Counted from the stretch's first letter, positions 1 through 23,962 are shown. The stretch: DNA of 64,000 bases from Paragordius varius (GCA_964247055.1 OZ176056.1:6138001-6202000), one strand, 5' to 3'. The notes: generated by a model from the sequence alone, not told the origin. Program-made: numbers and translations.

Positions 1-422
1 TTATTTTTTCAAAACAAAATTTTATTTAGATATTTTGGCATATTTATATAATTTTTATTAGGAGAGAAGCATAAATTTAAATTGGGGACGTTTCCTTTAG
101 TAGTTTTTAAAAAAATTTAACTCAAATTTAGTCTGGGGTATTTAGATAACCCAAATTTCGAAGTGTTAACCATGATTTCGTAAAACAAAAATCTTAAAAT
201 AAACCTAATGATACTTGACTATTAACTTTAATAAGGTACAGATTTAATATGGTCAATTTCGAGTAACCAATATTTGAGCCTATGCAAAAACCCGTAGAAT
301 AATTGAAGACATACTTTTTATTGAATATGTTTTAAATTTTTTATCTCCATTACCTCTTTGCAAATTATTAAAAATAATTATCGGTGAGACTACGTCCAAC
401 AAAGCGAGACAGGGCCAGCTAG
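1..422 (+). repeat. Helitron-like repeat, 3' part
   Basis: The last ~300 bases match, in reverse orientation, the repeat at 41406-41650. Shared blocks include GTCTGGGGTATTTAGATA (also at 11.55 kb) and CTATGCAAAAACCCGTA. Both copies end in a GC-richer tail, CAGGGCC followed by CTAG, and are then followed by T. A CTRR-type end followed by T is what Helitrons and Helentrons show. I did not find a 5' TC end or a Rep/helicase gene, so the class is tentative. The copy runs off the left edge of the window. Confidence 0.4.
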
Positions 423-753
423 TATATCTTATATAATATCATAAAGTATGGCAGTATTTATATAAGTAATATAAATGTAAGGATGAATAAAGTTTTGACC
501 CCTATGGAAAGAGGTTGTTATTTAATTATAATTAACCCCTTTTTTGAAAATGCGGCCCACCAGACTTAAATCGGGCACTCCTGCTAAAAGTTAAATAAAT
601 AATATAAGGTTTTTAAATGCTGAATGTTTTATTATTTAATTTTTACCAAAATTTATCACAGTATTTTATTTAAGTCCTAGGGTACCAAACTACCCCCAAT
701 AATCGCTTCAAATGAAATAGGTTTGATTAGATGTATGTTAAAATGAATGTACA
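423..753. other. AT-rich spacer upstream of mRpL47
   Basis: No gene recognised. A short GC-richer stretch at about 548-590 (GCGGCCCACC followed by GGGCACTCC) resembles the end of the hAT-type MITE at 47333-47615, but the other end is not visible. The bases before the ATG at 754 would have to hold the mRpL47 promoter. I see no core element. Confidence 0.3.
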
Positions 754-1468
754 ATGTATCTAACCACGCTTTTTCGCTCGATAGTTATTAACAATACTAG
801 ATGCCTATCATTTAGTTCGCCAAAGCTGGGCTTGATGGAATTTTTCGATGAACCTCAAAATTGGCACAAAAAAGATATTCGTCATGGTAATTATTTTTAA
901 TTATATAAGGTAGGGAATGGCAGGTGGAAGATTTAAGAATCAAAAGCAATGAAGATATACATAAGTTATGGTTTGTTCTTTATAAAGAATTAAACATGCT
1001 GATGACAATGGAACACGAATACAAAAGATTGAATAAATTATTTCCTGCCCCTGAGAGAATTGACAAAGTTAAACTCATTTTATAATCGATTAGGTTAAAG
1101 AGGGGATGAAAAATATTGAATCGGTTGTTTTCGAACGCAATGAAAGTTATCATTTATTGGAAAGAGGTATATCTCACAAGCGACAAGGTGAATTTCTATA
1201 TCATCCGGTTGGTGTTAGGGTGTATCGCGAAAATAACGAATGGCCTATTCCAAAAGAACTTAATAACGAAGAATTAGCCAAGGGCTATAAGGAATTCATT
1301 CTACCAGATGATCCTGAAGTTAAATATTTTTGGCCAAGACTTAAAGAAAAACATATAACGCTACGAATAAGGGCTAGTAAAAAGCGGCGAAAGTCAAATG
1401 AAAACATCGATCAAATTACAAAAGAGTCTTCGGCACGATTGAATGAACGCTTAAAACAAAATTCTTAG
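754..1468 (+). CDS. mRpL47: Mitochondrial ribosomal protein L47 (uL29m)
   Basis: Nuclear gene for a large-subunit mitoribosomal protein of the L29 family. Three exons, 754-886, 910-1067 and 1094-1468, join to 222 codons including the stop (human MRPL47 is about 250 residues). The joining introns are only 23 nt (887-909) and 26 nt (1068-1093), both GT-AG. Diagnostic blocks in order are [11 protein letters not shown], the L29 core [41 protein letters not shown], and a basic C-terminus. The chosen ATG is the first after an in-frame TAA at 739. It opens a presequence-like N-terminus ([20 protein letters not shown]) rich in Arg and hydroxylated residues and free of acidic ones, as expected for matrix import. 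Family recognition is strong. The splice sites are inferred from frame and homology. Confidence 0.92.
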
Positions 1469-2450
1469 CTAAATCTTATTTTTTATTTATCAACGAAATG
1501 TTTATAGATTTATTGAATTTTTCAATAAATATGATTAAGTGTACAGTTATCTAAACCACATTATTGTTTTATTTATAAATCAATAATAAAACATTGATTT
1601 AAAGGACTTATACCTCCTTAAACTTTAAAATATGCTTTCATTCAAATTTAAAAAAAATATATATACTTTTTTCAAAGAGAATATAAGCGATTTTATTTTT
1701 TAATCGTAATAAGCGCAAATCAATTGAGACGCTATATCAGTGGTACTGACCAAAGAAATTGCACGTTTTTTGTATCAGCAACGCTGTTTTCTTGCATATG
1801 CAGATCTTTAGCATATTTTAAATCAATACACTGATATTTTTTCGAGTCGCATATAAATCGGGGTTATGCCTCTTACAAGTCAATTAAATTTTTTAAATAC
1901 ATCGAAGAAACTTTGAAATATGCTTGGTTTTTGAGAGACAACAGCAAATGTAACTTGAGCATATTTTTAATATTTTTTGGCACATATCAAAATATATTGT
2001 TTCTCAAGAATGTTATTTGATTATAGCTGAATCATTGTCAAAAACGATCTCTTTAACAAGATGCGGTGAAGGAAAAATACATAAATAATATTAGAAAGAA
2101 GATACATCTAAATATTGATAAAATTTGTGAGTTATATGCATAAGCAATCATACATTTAAAAATTATTAATTCATGGCCATAAAAAATTAGTTTTGGGCCT
2201 CGGTTTGAGTACCTTTGCGCTTATGCCTAATAATACCAAGCCGATAATTTAAACGGGTAAGTTTTTTATGAAGGAGAAAAATGTCTGAAAACTTTTTAGA
2301 TAAAACATTCTTTTTAATTTGTTTTTTAATCATAGCCTAACCATAATGTCATCAGATATTTTGAAATTTGACGCAACGCAATTAAAATATTTTGTCTGTT
2401 TTTACACCATCGGTGCGGTATATTACGCAGTTTCCACAAAAAATATATAG
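1469..2450. other. Intergenic AT-rich DNA, nothing recognised
   Basis: Holds the mRpL47 3' flank, with AATAAA-type hexamers around 1523 and 1586 that could serve as poly(A) signals. The rest is AT-rich with no coding or repeat signal I can support. Confidence 0.3.
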
Positions 2451-2758
2451 ATAAAAATATATATTCTGATAGCAAAATATCAGGATTATTATCATCGTGC
2501 TTTTGGTTTAAATTTTTAGATGTGGGCTCCGAAACTCTCAAATTTTTTGCCCCTCTAAAATGGATTGTTCTCTTAAAATAAACGCAAAAATCGACATTGT
2601 GCAACAATTTTAAATATATGGTAAATTTTGATATCGATTAAATATATTTTAAAAAATGCATACTTTCAAAATTTAATATTTGGGAAATTTTTTATAAAGC
2701 GTACCTCATAATATTTTGAGCATGATGGAAATGATATAAACGGTTGAGATGTTATACC

Positions 2759-4089
2759 TAGGGTTGTGATTTTGACCCCATTTTTTTGAAAAAAGGGGTC
2801 AGACCTAGGTCCGACCTAGGTCATACCATATGTTATTGCCAATAATAAATAACTACATACCTAAATACTTGATTGAATCACATATTTTTTACATAAAGTA
2901 TTTTTTTAAAATTATACTTTCACCAATCCTGATAATTTAAATTTCTACAATTACTTTCCTGGAATCATACATAAAGACTTTTAGAAAAATCACAGAAAGC
3001 TAAGAATAACAAGAAAATATGGATTTATTAAAATTTATTTATGCTCTAATTATTTAAATTGTGTAAAAACGAGTCACCGTCCATGAACTTAACGTTAACT
3101 TAGGATGGTTCAAAGTTTTTATACTTTGAAAGTTTTTATATGATTTATTAGATTTAATGTATAATCGTGCTCCTCCATTTAAAATTTCAGTAATCTTATT
3201 AAGTTTAATATATTCTTTGATCGAATTTATTATATGACATTGGCATCCATGCCATATTATATTGGAATATTCTTTATTAATCAAATTTTCAGAAGCCTTC
3301 ATGTTTGCTGCATTATCGGTCACAATAGCATTAATTTTTTTAATTTCCAATATCTTTTATAATTGATTCCATTATGTTATAGATATCGGCAGTCTTACTA
3401 TGATAAGATGTGTCAATAGTTAATAAAAAATGACTTTTAGGATCTTTGGCCAATAATATCAATTATTTGCTCCCTACGATGGTAAAGGGATCGACGATTA
3501 ACGAAATATTATTACATATTCCAACATCTATTTTTATATCTTCAAAACATGAATCTAGTAATTCATTGGAAATCTGTTTTCTATTTGGAATAGCATAATT
3601 CGGTTTTAATTATAAATGAAACTCCGAAAATGTTTATTTTCATTTATGTTTAGAGTTTAGGATGTAAAAATAAATTTTGCTAAATGTTTCTGGCTAATTT
3701 CTTCTTGAAAACAGAATTTTTAATACAAACTTAAGAAATTAAATACTTAGCTTGCTTTCGACCATCACCTTCTGTCATATAATTTATTTCTTGAATTTCT
3801 TTCAGATGCTTCATTAGTTTTTTTATTGATATAGTGTAATTGCATTCCTTGCATGTAACTTGATTTTTTTTGCTGGAAAAATTTCCACATGACTGATTTC
3901 ATTATGATTTAGGAAGTTAAGAAAAGATGTGCATTATATATTTAAAACAAAATAATACATATAAATAATATAAGGTTTTGTTTTCCTAAAAATTGTAAAA
4001 TTAAAAAAATTAAAAAAAAATAAAAAAAATTGTAGGTCATTTTTTTCGTGGTCATGACCCTTGGTCATTGACTAATGGGCACAACCCTA
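2759..4089 (-). mobile_element. hAT DNA transposon remnant (copy 1)
   Basis: Ends in short inverted repeats, TAGGGTTGTG on the left and CACAACCCTA on the right, each followed inward by sequence shared with the second copy at 23963-25867 (GACCTAGGT near the left end, TGACTAATGGGC near the right). The coding remnant lies on the minus strand. No clear 8-bp target duplication survives here, although the second copy has one. It is inserted in an FB-E palindrome. Confidence 0.75.
3054..3905 (-). pseudogene. hAT transposase remnant (BED finger plus catalytic core part)
   Basis: Read on the minus strand. First comes a BED-type zinc finger at about 3895-3760 (TCKECNYT, then LMKHLKEI). Next is a stretch with LLTIDTSYHSKTADIYNIM at about 3440-3370, typical of the DUF659/hAT core. 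Then comes VTDNAANMKASENL with HGCQCHIINSIKEY at 3350-3200, corresponding to the conserved hAT block around the catalytic Asp and the CxxH. Stops and frame changes separate these parts and the C-terminal dimerisation region is missing, so the gene is dead. Homology is to the BED/hAT (ZNF862-like) class. Confidence 0.75.
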
Positions 4090-4330
4090 GACCATTTTTA
4101 TCTATAATATAATACTAAACATTTTTTTCACTCAGAATTATTGTTTTTTTACAAAAATTCACCAAAATTTGCAAAGCGAACAAACCTTTAAATTAAAATA
4201 CTCATAATAGTTCAACATCATCGAATTATTTAGAAAAAGGTTTTTAATTTATCTTAAAGCGTTATACCGTTTCCATCATGCTTCAAAATAGTTTGAGTAC
4301 GCTTCAACAAAATATCTTAAGTTTGTTTAT

Positions 4331-6110
4331 ATAAAAAATAAGAAAACTAATAAAAATTAGAGTTTAGAAATAAAAATTAAGAAATATCATATCTTTTACC
4401 TTATGAGTATAGAAATAAAAAACTATTATATTTTTAACACGAAAATAAGTTATTTCCAAATTATATGCCATATATAATAATATGTTACGGGAATACGTTC
4501 TAAATTTTCCTTTTAACACTGCTCAACAAGGTTTTGCACCACCCCATTTTTTTACATTTTCTGTTACCTATTGGCATGGAAAGGCCAAAACAAAATTAGG
4601 CCGCCAATAGGATTTTTAAAAAATTTTATTTTAAATTTTGTATTTAATTTTAAAAAACAATTATTCCTCGTGTACATATATTTAAATATTTAAGCGAGCT
4701 AGTCGATACGGTATTCCAAAGCCAGGTCTTTCATTATTTTAGAACGAAAATGCAAAAATGATCCAAATATACCAGCCCTAGTATACTAACCACAGGAGAT
4801 TTTTTATTATCGAAGATTCTTGAGAAATTATTAATGATCCATATAATAAAACTTTATAAATATGCAGTTCGATGTTTATATTAAATTATAAACTGCCCAA
4901 AATCGTAGCTGAAAGTTCGTTATCTCTTTTTCACGAGAAATACCTCTTATCGACCGGGTTTGTTATTCGACATAGAAATAGGCAATATATCATTTATTGA
5001 ATAAATTAATTAAAAATTCTATGTATAAATTAAAAAACATTATGAAACTTTAAGAATATAGAAATAAAATAAATTGCTAAGAGCTAAAGAGTATTAAAAT
5101 TCAGAAATATTATGAATCTAAAAGGTCCAATATTTGATGTGTGGTATGATATCCCGGCGGCTTGCACAAGCTCTGCGAATATCCGCCAGCAATCCTATAA
5201 TATTAAATAATCGTAGACCCGGAGAGACCTGCAGATAATACAACGTAGTTAACTTCAGCAAAATTGAGGGAAATCGACATGTCATGACTAATTCACAGAA
5301 TAGAGTTAGACAAATTTGACCATGAAATCGGATAAGATTAGATAAGTTCAAGTGTTCATATTGTACATAAAATTATGGTAGGATATCAATCATCCAGGTA
5401 ATAAAAGTTGCTGCCCAACATACATCTGAAATTCAAATTATACCGCAGCCAATTATTTTCAAAATAATTATATATCCACTAGTATAAATAACAGGACTTT
5501 TTGTAGGAATCAACCGAAGAGAATAACCCTACTAAAAATAACCAAAACTATCAAAACAAATATAGCCTATCTGAAAGCCGAAGGTTTAAACAACAAAATG
5601 CCCCTTTTAGTTTATTTTAAATATAAATTTATACAGGTTTAAAATTATTTAAAAAACACTAGATTTTAACATTTATACTTAAACTATTTTTTTCTCCTTG
5701 ATACACATATTTATATTCCAAAGATAGAGTATAAAACGCTTTATTAGATGATATTAATTTTATAATATAATTTTTATTATGTTATATTTAATTTTCTGCC
5801 TATTTTCTCTTGTTTTTAAAAAATTAAAAAATCTGTAATATCTCAAAATTTTGATTGGAGAGATCAATTTTTTTTAAATTTGGACTGAAATAAGTAAATA
5901 TTCAAAAATTTAATGGTGTTCTTCGAAAAAGTTGTCTACTAGTGTAATTATAACAAAAAATGAACTTTCTTAACCTGATCAAACATTTATTAAAATATCA
6001 TAAATTAATTTTAAATTTTGAGGACTCTTTTTGCGGAAGCCCTAAAGAGCTATTAGCTTGAAATTTACGGTGGAGTCGGAGATTTATAGTTTCACTGCGC
6101 GAAAGGCTTA
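4331..6110. other. Intergenic DNA with a small GC-richer patch
   Basis: Mostly AT-rich. At 5130-5260 there is a patch with clearly higher GC (ATCCCGGCGG, AATATCCGCCAG, GACCCGGAGAGACCTGC) that looks imported, probably a transposon scrap. A 77-codon minus frame covers it but resembles nothing I know. No other feature is supported. Confidence 0.25.
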
Positions 6111-6114
6111 AGCG

Positions 6115-7370
6115 GTTTGGCCGATCCAAAACCCAATTTTATGTATAATTCGAGCAGAAATAATATTAACCTATTAAAAATAGGCCAATCGTTTTTTACC
6201 GCAAAATGAACCATTTCTTGACAAATTATGGAGTAATTTTTACAGAGGGCACTATATTAAATTCTCAAATAATTTTTTTAAATAAATAAAAGCTAATAAA
6301 TATATATTTATAAAAAATTAAATTTTTCAATTTCAAAAAGCAGTACAAAAGTGGGCGGAGTACAGGCGCAGTTTTTTTCTGAAAACCCAGTACTGTACTA
6401 GGAAAAACAGCCTATCTGGTCACATTACCTAACCAGATATTTTGAAACACGCATTCCATTATTATTATACTTTGATGAGAATTTAATTTTTAAAAACGTT
6501 ACTATGTTTTTTTTGATACACACAAAAAAGAAATTAAAATAAAAAGAAAGATAAAAAATTATATTTTAATATGTTGCGGAAATAAAAATTTTATAAATGA
6601 TTTTCAGTCAGAAAATTATAATTTAAAGTAAACTTAAATCAACTGAAACTTAAATGTAACAATAATTGAATCTATTTTATGTTAATTTTAAATTTACGTC
6701 CTTTTTCCGGAAGGCCCATTATGTGAATGGCTGCATTCATAAGCGGTTTGACCGGTCCAAACCTCATAACATTCACTATGTGCAACAAAATTTGGGATCA
6801 ATTTTCTGGATCTTATTTTTTAATATTTTATGATTCCTTATGGTATTGTGATCAGATCTGTGTAAAAAAAATTTTTAATTACCTAGCTCGTTTTCAAGAT
6901 GGACATTTTCTAAATTTGGACATATCCAAAGTTTTCTCGTTTTTAAATATTTTTTGCTAGGTAAACAAATAATATGTGGCTTATCTAAATATTTTTACAA
7001 GAGATCACCAATTTTTCTTCAACATTAAAAAAAAATACTCAAAATATCCAATACTTTTTGTTCTAGGGGGCAAAAACCATCAAAAATTGGGTAACTTAAC
7101 AGACTTTGACGCAAATATTTTTCATCACTTATTAAATAAAAACAAACTTTATTTTATGTTCTTGGATGTTAATAATGTGTTTAAATATAAATATCATTCT
7201 GTAATAGCTTTGTGGACTTTTATTTTTAAAAATATTTTTAATTTTTACACCTTTTTTGCTGTTTTTTTATGTAAAAAAGCTAATTTTACTCAGCTGTATG
7301 CCCTAAATTCTATATTTCATATGATATTTTTAAATATTTACATTATATCTGTTCAGCATTACTAAATTTT
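6115..7370. repeat. Long inverted repeat IR-1, left arm
   Basis: Matches the reverse complement of 9715-11110 over roughly 1.2 kb. Shared landmarks in order are TAGGCCAATC, CTATCTGGTCACATTAC, CCTTATGGTATTGTGATCAG, TTAATTACCTAGCTCG, GTTCTAGGGGGCAAAAACC and CAGCTGTATG. A 129-codon plus-strand frame at 6976-7365 (rich in F, Y, N, I) lies wholly in the arm and is probably chance. It is either one arm of a large foldback element or one of two copies inserted in opposite orientation. Confidence 0.65.
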
Positions 7371-7674
7371 ATGTCTTAAAATGTAATCCTTACAATGTAA
7401 TTTTTTATTTATAAATTTAGGATGACTAGCGGGTAAAAGTATTCTATCTAAAAAAAATCTAGGCTTAGAGGGGTTTTTGTGGACCGTTGTGGTAGGAATA
7501 AGTACCATGACCAAGTACCCAACGCAACAATTTACATCTGACGTCACCTAGTCGTATACGACTGTGAAGAATAAATAAATATGGAGAATATGCCATATTT
7601 TATGAAAAACGTTTTAAAAAAATTTATATAATACCATCAATAAATATTTTCATCCTATATTTATTTTATTTGAC

Positions 7675-8712
7675 ATTACATGTTATCACTCAGAGCGGTC
7701 ATGTTATACAATCTTGCCATCATTCTCTATCTATGGCGTCTTCTGCATTAAGCACGTATTTACTGTATCTATCCATCGTTTTAGCCGGCCCACGTCCTCG
7801 TTTCCCTTCAACTATATGATCTATCATTTTTGCAATATAATTAGAATCTCTCCTTTCAATTTGCCCAAACCAACGTAGCCTATTTTTTGACATTCTTATT
7901 ATTCGTTTAATATCTGTGCTCCCACGAATAAATCTATTCTCAATTGTGTCCATTCTTGTTACCCCACACATCATTCTAAGCATTTTCATTTCAGTCACGT
8001 TTAAATGTCTTTCTTCGGATTTTTTGACACACCACGTCTGTGAATTATACATCATTGTGGGTTGAACAACTGAACAGTATATCTAACCTTTCACTCTAAC
8101 ATCAATATTTCGATCACATAATACGCTTGAACTTTTCTTCCAATTTACCCAACTGCTCTTTGTTCTTAAATTAATATCATCGGTCAACGATCCATCTGAT
8201 TTAACATAGCCCCCAAATATTTGCAACTTTCTTTATCCTTCACAACCCAACTATCATCAACTTCCATTTCATGTTGTGGACCCCCAAAAGTAATAAGTCT
8301 GATTTTTGCTTTGTTTACTTCCAGACCATATTCATTTAGTATAATAACCCATCTGTTTACCGTTCGCTTTAACTCTGCCAATGATTCAGACAAGATGATT
8401 ATGTCATCTGCATGCATTAAGTACCAACCTGACCTTACATTAACGACCTTAGCTATCTCCTCCATACAAATTATTAACAATAAGGGCCTGAGTGATGAGC
8501 CTTGGTAGACTCCATGCTTTATTGAAAAGGGCTTTGATAAACCTTGTGGAGTTTTATTGGAGGTGTGGGATTAGTGCATCATTTGTAACAACTTAATATA
8601 ACTTTCTGGCACCTTTTTACGACGGAGACTTTACTAAAAAGTGTCTAGGAATCCTGTCAAACGCCTTCTCTGTGCCAATTAAAACCCCGTGTAACTCTTT
8701 CAATGAGAATAA
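7675..8712 (-). mobile_element. RTE-like LINE remnant (reverse transcriptase and C-terminal part)
   Basis: Minus-strand fragments in order: the RT motif-A region EKAFDRIP at about 8670, the motif-C region HADDIIILSESLAELKRT near 8410 (canonical YADD changed to HADD), CKYLGAMLN near 8200, then SQTWCVKKSEERHL, KMLRMMCGVTRMDTIENR, RLRWFGQIERR and GKRGRGPAKTMDRY. These are the usual C-terminal landmarks of RTE/BovB-type LINEs. Several frame changes and stops separate the blocks and the 5' half with the endonuclease is absent. It sits between the IR-1 arms. Confidence 0.85.
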
Positions 8713-8886
8713 TATATTGAATTATATGCAAATGCTCATTTAATGCTCCAATTAATTAGAGTGAATATTAAATAAAGTGTATATTTTGGTCAGGAGATTT
8801 AAAGACAAGGATAATTTATCTTGATGTTGAATGAAATTAAATTAGTTGTAATTCATAGAGAAAATAAAATAATAATTTATTTATTC

Positions 8887-8901
8887 ATATATATATAATA
8901 T

Positions 8902-8975
<74 letters not shown>
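8887..8975. repeat. (AT)n microsatellite
   Basis: About 90 bases of AT dinucleotide repeat with two short interruptions. Any frame across it (Tyr-Ile repeats) is spurious. Confidence 0.95.
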
Positions 8976-8977
<2 letters not shown>

Positions 8978-9714
8978 GGCAAATTAAATTTATATTATTT
9001 CTATAAGTTTTTTCGAAAGATTTAAAAAATGATTCCCTTTTCGCCTCTTTGATCTGTGATGGCGTCTTTGGGAAACACACACAGATGGGAGTCCACCATA
9101 AGTAGCTTTAGATTCAGGCGGCATCCTATATTTTTGGATAAAAAAGAGTATACATGTTTAAATAACATGTGTAATAACATACATACCCATCCTATAGAAA
9201 GAGTCAATTAAACAATTGCCTAATTCCAGGTATTGTTTTTTAATTTCCAAAAAAATTTTAAGAAAAAGTTCGCAATGCAACCTATGCCGCTTTTTCTTTG
9301 GGTTGCATTTTAGATTCAAACACCACATCGTTCAAAAGCGTAACCTTAAATTAAATGTATAATATCTGCGCCCCTATCAAAACTGCGGCGTTTTTATAAA
9401 AAATACCTGGCTTATTGTGGCACCATGTTCCTACACTAATGCTACATGTCTGAGATACGGTGTTCTGGGCCCAAATCTCGGTTCCCCATAATATAAAAAA
9501 AATAGTTTTTTATGTAAATGGTAATGTTTATCCTATTAGTTTTTTTGTGTTTGTGTCTACATATATGGCAAACAATATTTTTATCCATCGGGCTTCCTAA
9601 ATTTATACCACTTGGGTGATAATTATATTTTTTGTACATTTGTATATAATAATATATTCTTGATGACAAAGATTATTAAAGTATAATTAAGTGTAGGAAA
9701 TATTTAAAAATATC
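8976..9714. other. Spacer between LINE and IR-1 right arm
   Basis: Contains GC-richer patches at 9025-9130 and 9390-9485 (for example TTCTGGGCCCAAATCTCGG just before an A-run), which look like transposon or SINE scraps. I could not match them to a family and see no convincing gene. Confidence 0.25.
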
Positions 9715-11110
9715 ATATGAAATAAAGCATATAGTATATACAGCTGAGTAAAATTTAGCTTTTCTTACATAAAAAAACAGCGAAAAGGTGTAAAAATTAA
9801 ATTTATTTTTAAAAATAAAAGTCCACAAAGCTATTTAATGATATTTATATTTAAAAAAACATTATTAAAATCCAATAACATAAAATAAAGTTTGTTTTTA
9901 TTTAATAAGATGATAAAAAATGTTTGTGTCAAAAAATGTTAAGTTCCCCAATTTTTGAGGGTTTTTGCCCCCTAGAACAAAAGTATTGGATATTTTGAGT
10001 GAAGTATTTTTATTTCAAAGATAAATTGGTGGTCTATAATAAAATTTTATTATAATCCACATATTATTTTTTTACCTAGCGAAAAATATTTACAAACGAG
10101 AAAATTTTGGATATGTCTTAATATGGAAAAAGTCCCATATCTCGGAAACGACCTGGGTAAGTAAAATTTTTTTTCACAAATCTGATTACAATACCATAAG
10201 GAATCAGAAAATATAAAAAAATTAGATCCAGAAAAAGTTGTGTTACAGTGTTATAGTCATCCTAATTATTTTGCCCTTAATGATCTTAACGATCATAATC
10301 AGATTTACCTACTAATGATCTTTAACGATCATAATTAGATTAGTTAACTCAATAATTGTATGATAATTAGCAAATATGTATGAGAAAAGAAATAGAAAGA
10401 AAAATCAGCCTTAAAAATGCGGTTTAAAATTCATGACATTATAATTCTAAAACTAAGCTAAACGCAGATTTTGAGGAATTTAAAAGCGTTAAATATAATT
10501 TAATGTTATGGGTACATGCAAAATCAACAACATTATCAAAGTTCCAAAATTTAAATAAATTACGGGGTTGTAACAATAATCAAACTTTAAAATTAGAATC
10601 TATTAAAATTTTTCTTTTAGCGAGCACTTGTAAAAAAGGTGTGAATGTTTTTCTAAAATGTACAACTAACCTATGATGTATACCAAACCACCACGAGAAG
10701 ACAGCACTAGGATTTTATTTCCCTAAAGTGGGGAATGGACTGATAATCTTAGTAATAAGGAGCCCGATGAGTCAATGCATAGAGATTCCTAACCAATAGT
10801 TATCTATACTATAGGCTATAGTAATGTAACCAGATAGAGGCTTTAGGTTTTTGTAAAAAACTGCGTTTGTATTGCACTGAATTTTGTCTCGGTTTTGGAA
10901 ATTAAAATTTTATTTAAGTTTTTTTATAAATATATATTAAATACCTTTTATTTATACAAATAAATTTATACAAATAAATTATTGCGAAATTTGATTGAAT
11001 ATCCTCCGTTAAAATAACCCCAATTTGTAAAAAAAGGTTAATTCTGTGTTAAAAAACTAAGATTGGCCATAATAAATTAGTATTTATTTTATTTTCTCTG
11101 AGAATACGGG
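9715..11110. repeat. Long inverted repeat IR-1, right arm
   Basis: Reverse-complement partner of 6115-7370. It holds CAGCTGAGTA, TTTTTGCCCCCTAGAAC, TTACCTAGCGAAAAATAT, TAACCAGATAGAGGC and GATTGGCC in mirrored order. Divergence between the arms is clearly visible, with many substitutions and small gaps, so this is not a recent duplication. Confidence 0.65.
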
Positions 11111-11150
11111 GTGGTCGAGACTAGAGTTTGGGATATCAAAACTTGATACA

Positions 11151-11453
11151 TTAAATAAATAAACAACTTCCCTTTTTGAATACGATGGGCCTATACAATT
11201 TAAGAATTGCTTTATCTGCAATATTTATTAATGACCAATTTTTATGGAATAAATTGATTGAATTCAAATTCTCAGATTTTTTTTTTAAAAACAATTCTTT
11301 GTCAACCACATTTTTTAGGAGAGTGGGTCTAAACTGATGGGTTTTAATAAGGCCCCAGCTCATTTGGAAAACTAAAAGAAATATATTTAGCGAAAAAGCG
11401 TCCACGTTTTGCTGTATATGAATTCGAAACCAATCTTTATTTAACGCCCACAT
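11151..11453 (-). CDS. Unrecognised 100-codon open frame upstream of DDX41
   Basis: A minus-strand frame whose translation (MWALNKDWFRIHIQQN at the start, KLYRPIVFKKGSCLFI at the end) is less A/T-driven than most random frames here, with W, H, K and R spread through it. It lies 200 bp from the DDX41 start, in divergent orientation, so it could be the last exon of a head-to-head neighbour. I found no homologous motif, no upstream exon and no paralogue. It may equally be part of an old transposon. Confidence 0.2.
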   Translation of the reverse strand: MWALNKDWFRIHIQQNVDAFSLNIFLLVFQMSWGLIKTHQFRPTLLKNVVDKELFLKKKSENLNSINLFHKNWSLINIADKAILKLYRPIVFKKGSCLFI

Positions 11454-11534
11454 CAGGGTGATGGTAACAATGCGCTAATAAAAGAATGACTCTATAACCC
11501 TAGCCGCTTTTAACACAAAATAATACTAATTATA

Positions 11535-11605
11535 TTTGAATTAACTAAAATTTAGTCTGGGGTATTTAGATACTCCAATTTAAATCGAAGTGTTAATAGT
11601 TTGTA
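11535..11605 (+). repeat. Fragment of the Helitron-like repeat
   Basis: Matches positions 110-170 over the block TTTAGTCTGGGGTATTTAGA and the following CGAAGTGTTAA. It ends about 50 bp before the DDX41 start codon, so a repeat fragment abuts or forms part of that gene's 5' region. Confidence 0.5.
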
Positions 11606-11652
11606 TTTGATTTTTAATAATATTCGTTGTTGTACCTCACATTGTTGGACTC

Positions 11653-23623
<11,971 letters not shown>

Positions 23624-23645
23624 ATTATTATTACTATTTATATTA

Positions 23646-23890
23646 CAGAATAAAAATTGTAATTTTGCCGACAAAACGTAAAAGTATAAAGACAAATATG
23701 GTTTTCTAAAAGAAAACGATACTTTATGTTTTAACCTTAGTTTGTCTCATAAAAATCATTAAAAATTACAATAATATATGATTGATAAAGTCACCAATAT
23801 ATCCATCTATATTCCATACTTTGCAATTTTTATAAATGACTTATCAATCTATATTTTAACGTTTTGTCCGTATAATTTCCATTTTTACTG
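23646..23890. mobile_element. Mariner-like MITE (family M), copy 1
   Basis: 245 bp with inverted ends CAGAATAAAAATTG and TTTTTACTG, flanked by TA on both sides. Just inside lie GACAAAACGTAAAAGTAT and TTTTAACGTTTTGTCCGT, the hallmark blocks shared with copies at 27481, 29553 and 56687. CAGT ends with a TA duplication point to Tc1/mariner mobilisation. It has no coding capacity. It begins 23 bp after the DDX41 stop codon. Confidence 0.8.
23649..23654 (+). promoter_or_regulatory. Candidate DDX41 poly(A) signal AATAAA
   Basis: The first AATAAA after the DDX41 stop codon, 26 nt downstream. It lies in the left end of a MITE, where the family consensus CAGTAAAAATTG has become CAGAATAAAAATTG. Whether the transcript ends here is not known. 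Confidence 0.4.
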
Positions 23891-23962
23891 TATCAAAATC
23901 GAGATTTTTATGTAAAACTAGAGATGTTTACGAAATAAATAAATTAATATTTTATTAGATAC

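Larger units (their letters stand above)
2451..4330. repeat. Decayed copy of foldback family FB-E, split by a hAT element
   Basis: The left part (2455-2758) follows the same order of blocks as the complete palindrome at 49862-50964: TTCTGATAG, then AGGATTAT, GCTTTTGGTTT, GTGGGCTCCGAAACTC and GCATGATGGAAA. The right part (4090-4330) carries the inverted counterpart, CCGTTTCCATCATGC. The hAT element at 2759-4089 sits near the centre of the palindrome. The outer right end is lost. Confidence 0.45.

Noticed and set aside
6976-7365. A 129-codon membrane-like protein
   Set aside because: It lies entirely in an IR-1 arm. Composition is that of AT-rich random frames, and the other arm does not conserve the frame.
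8877-9080. Open frames across AT microsatellites (Tyr-Ile repeats), also at 56182-56422
   Set aside because: Low-complexity artefacts.
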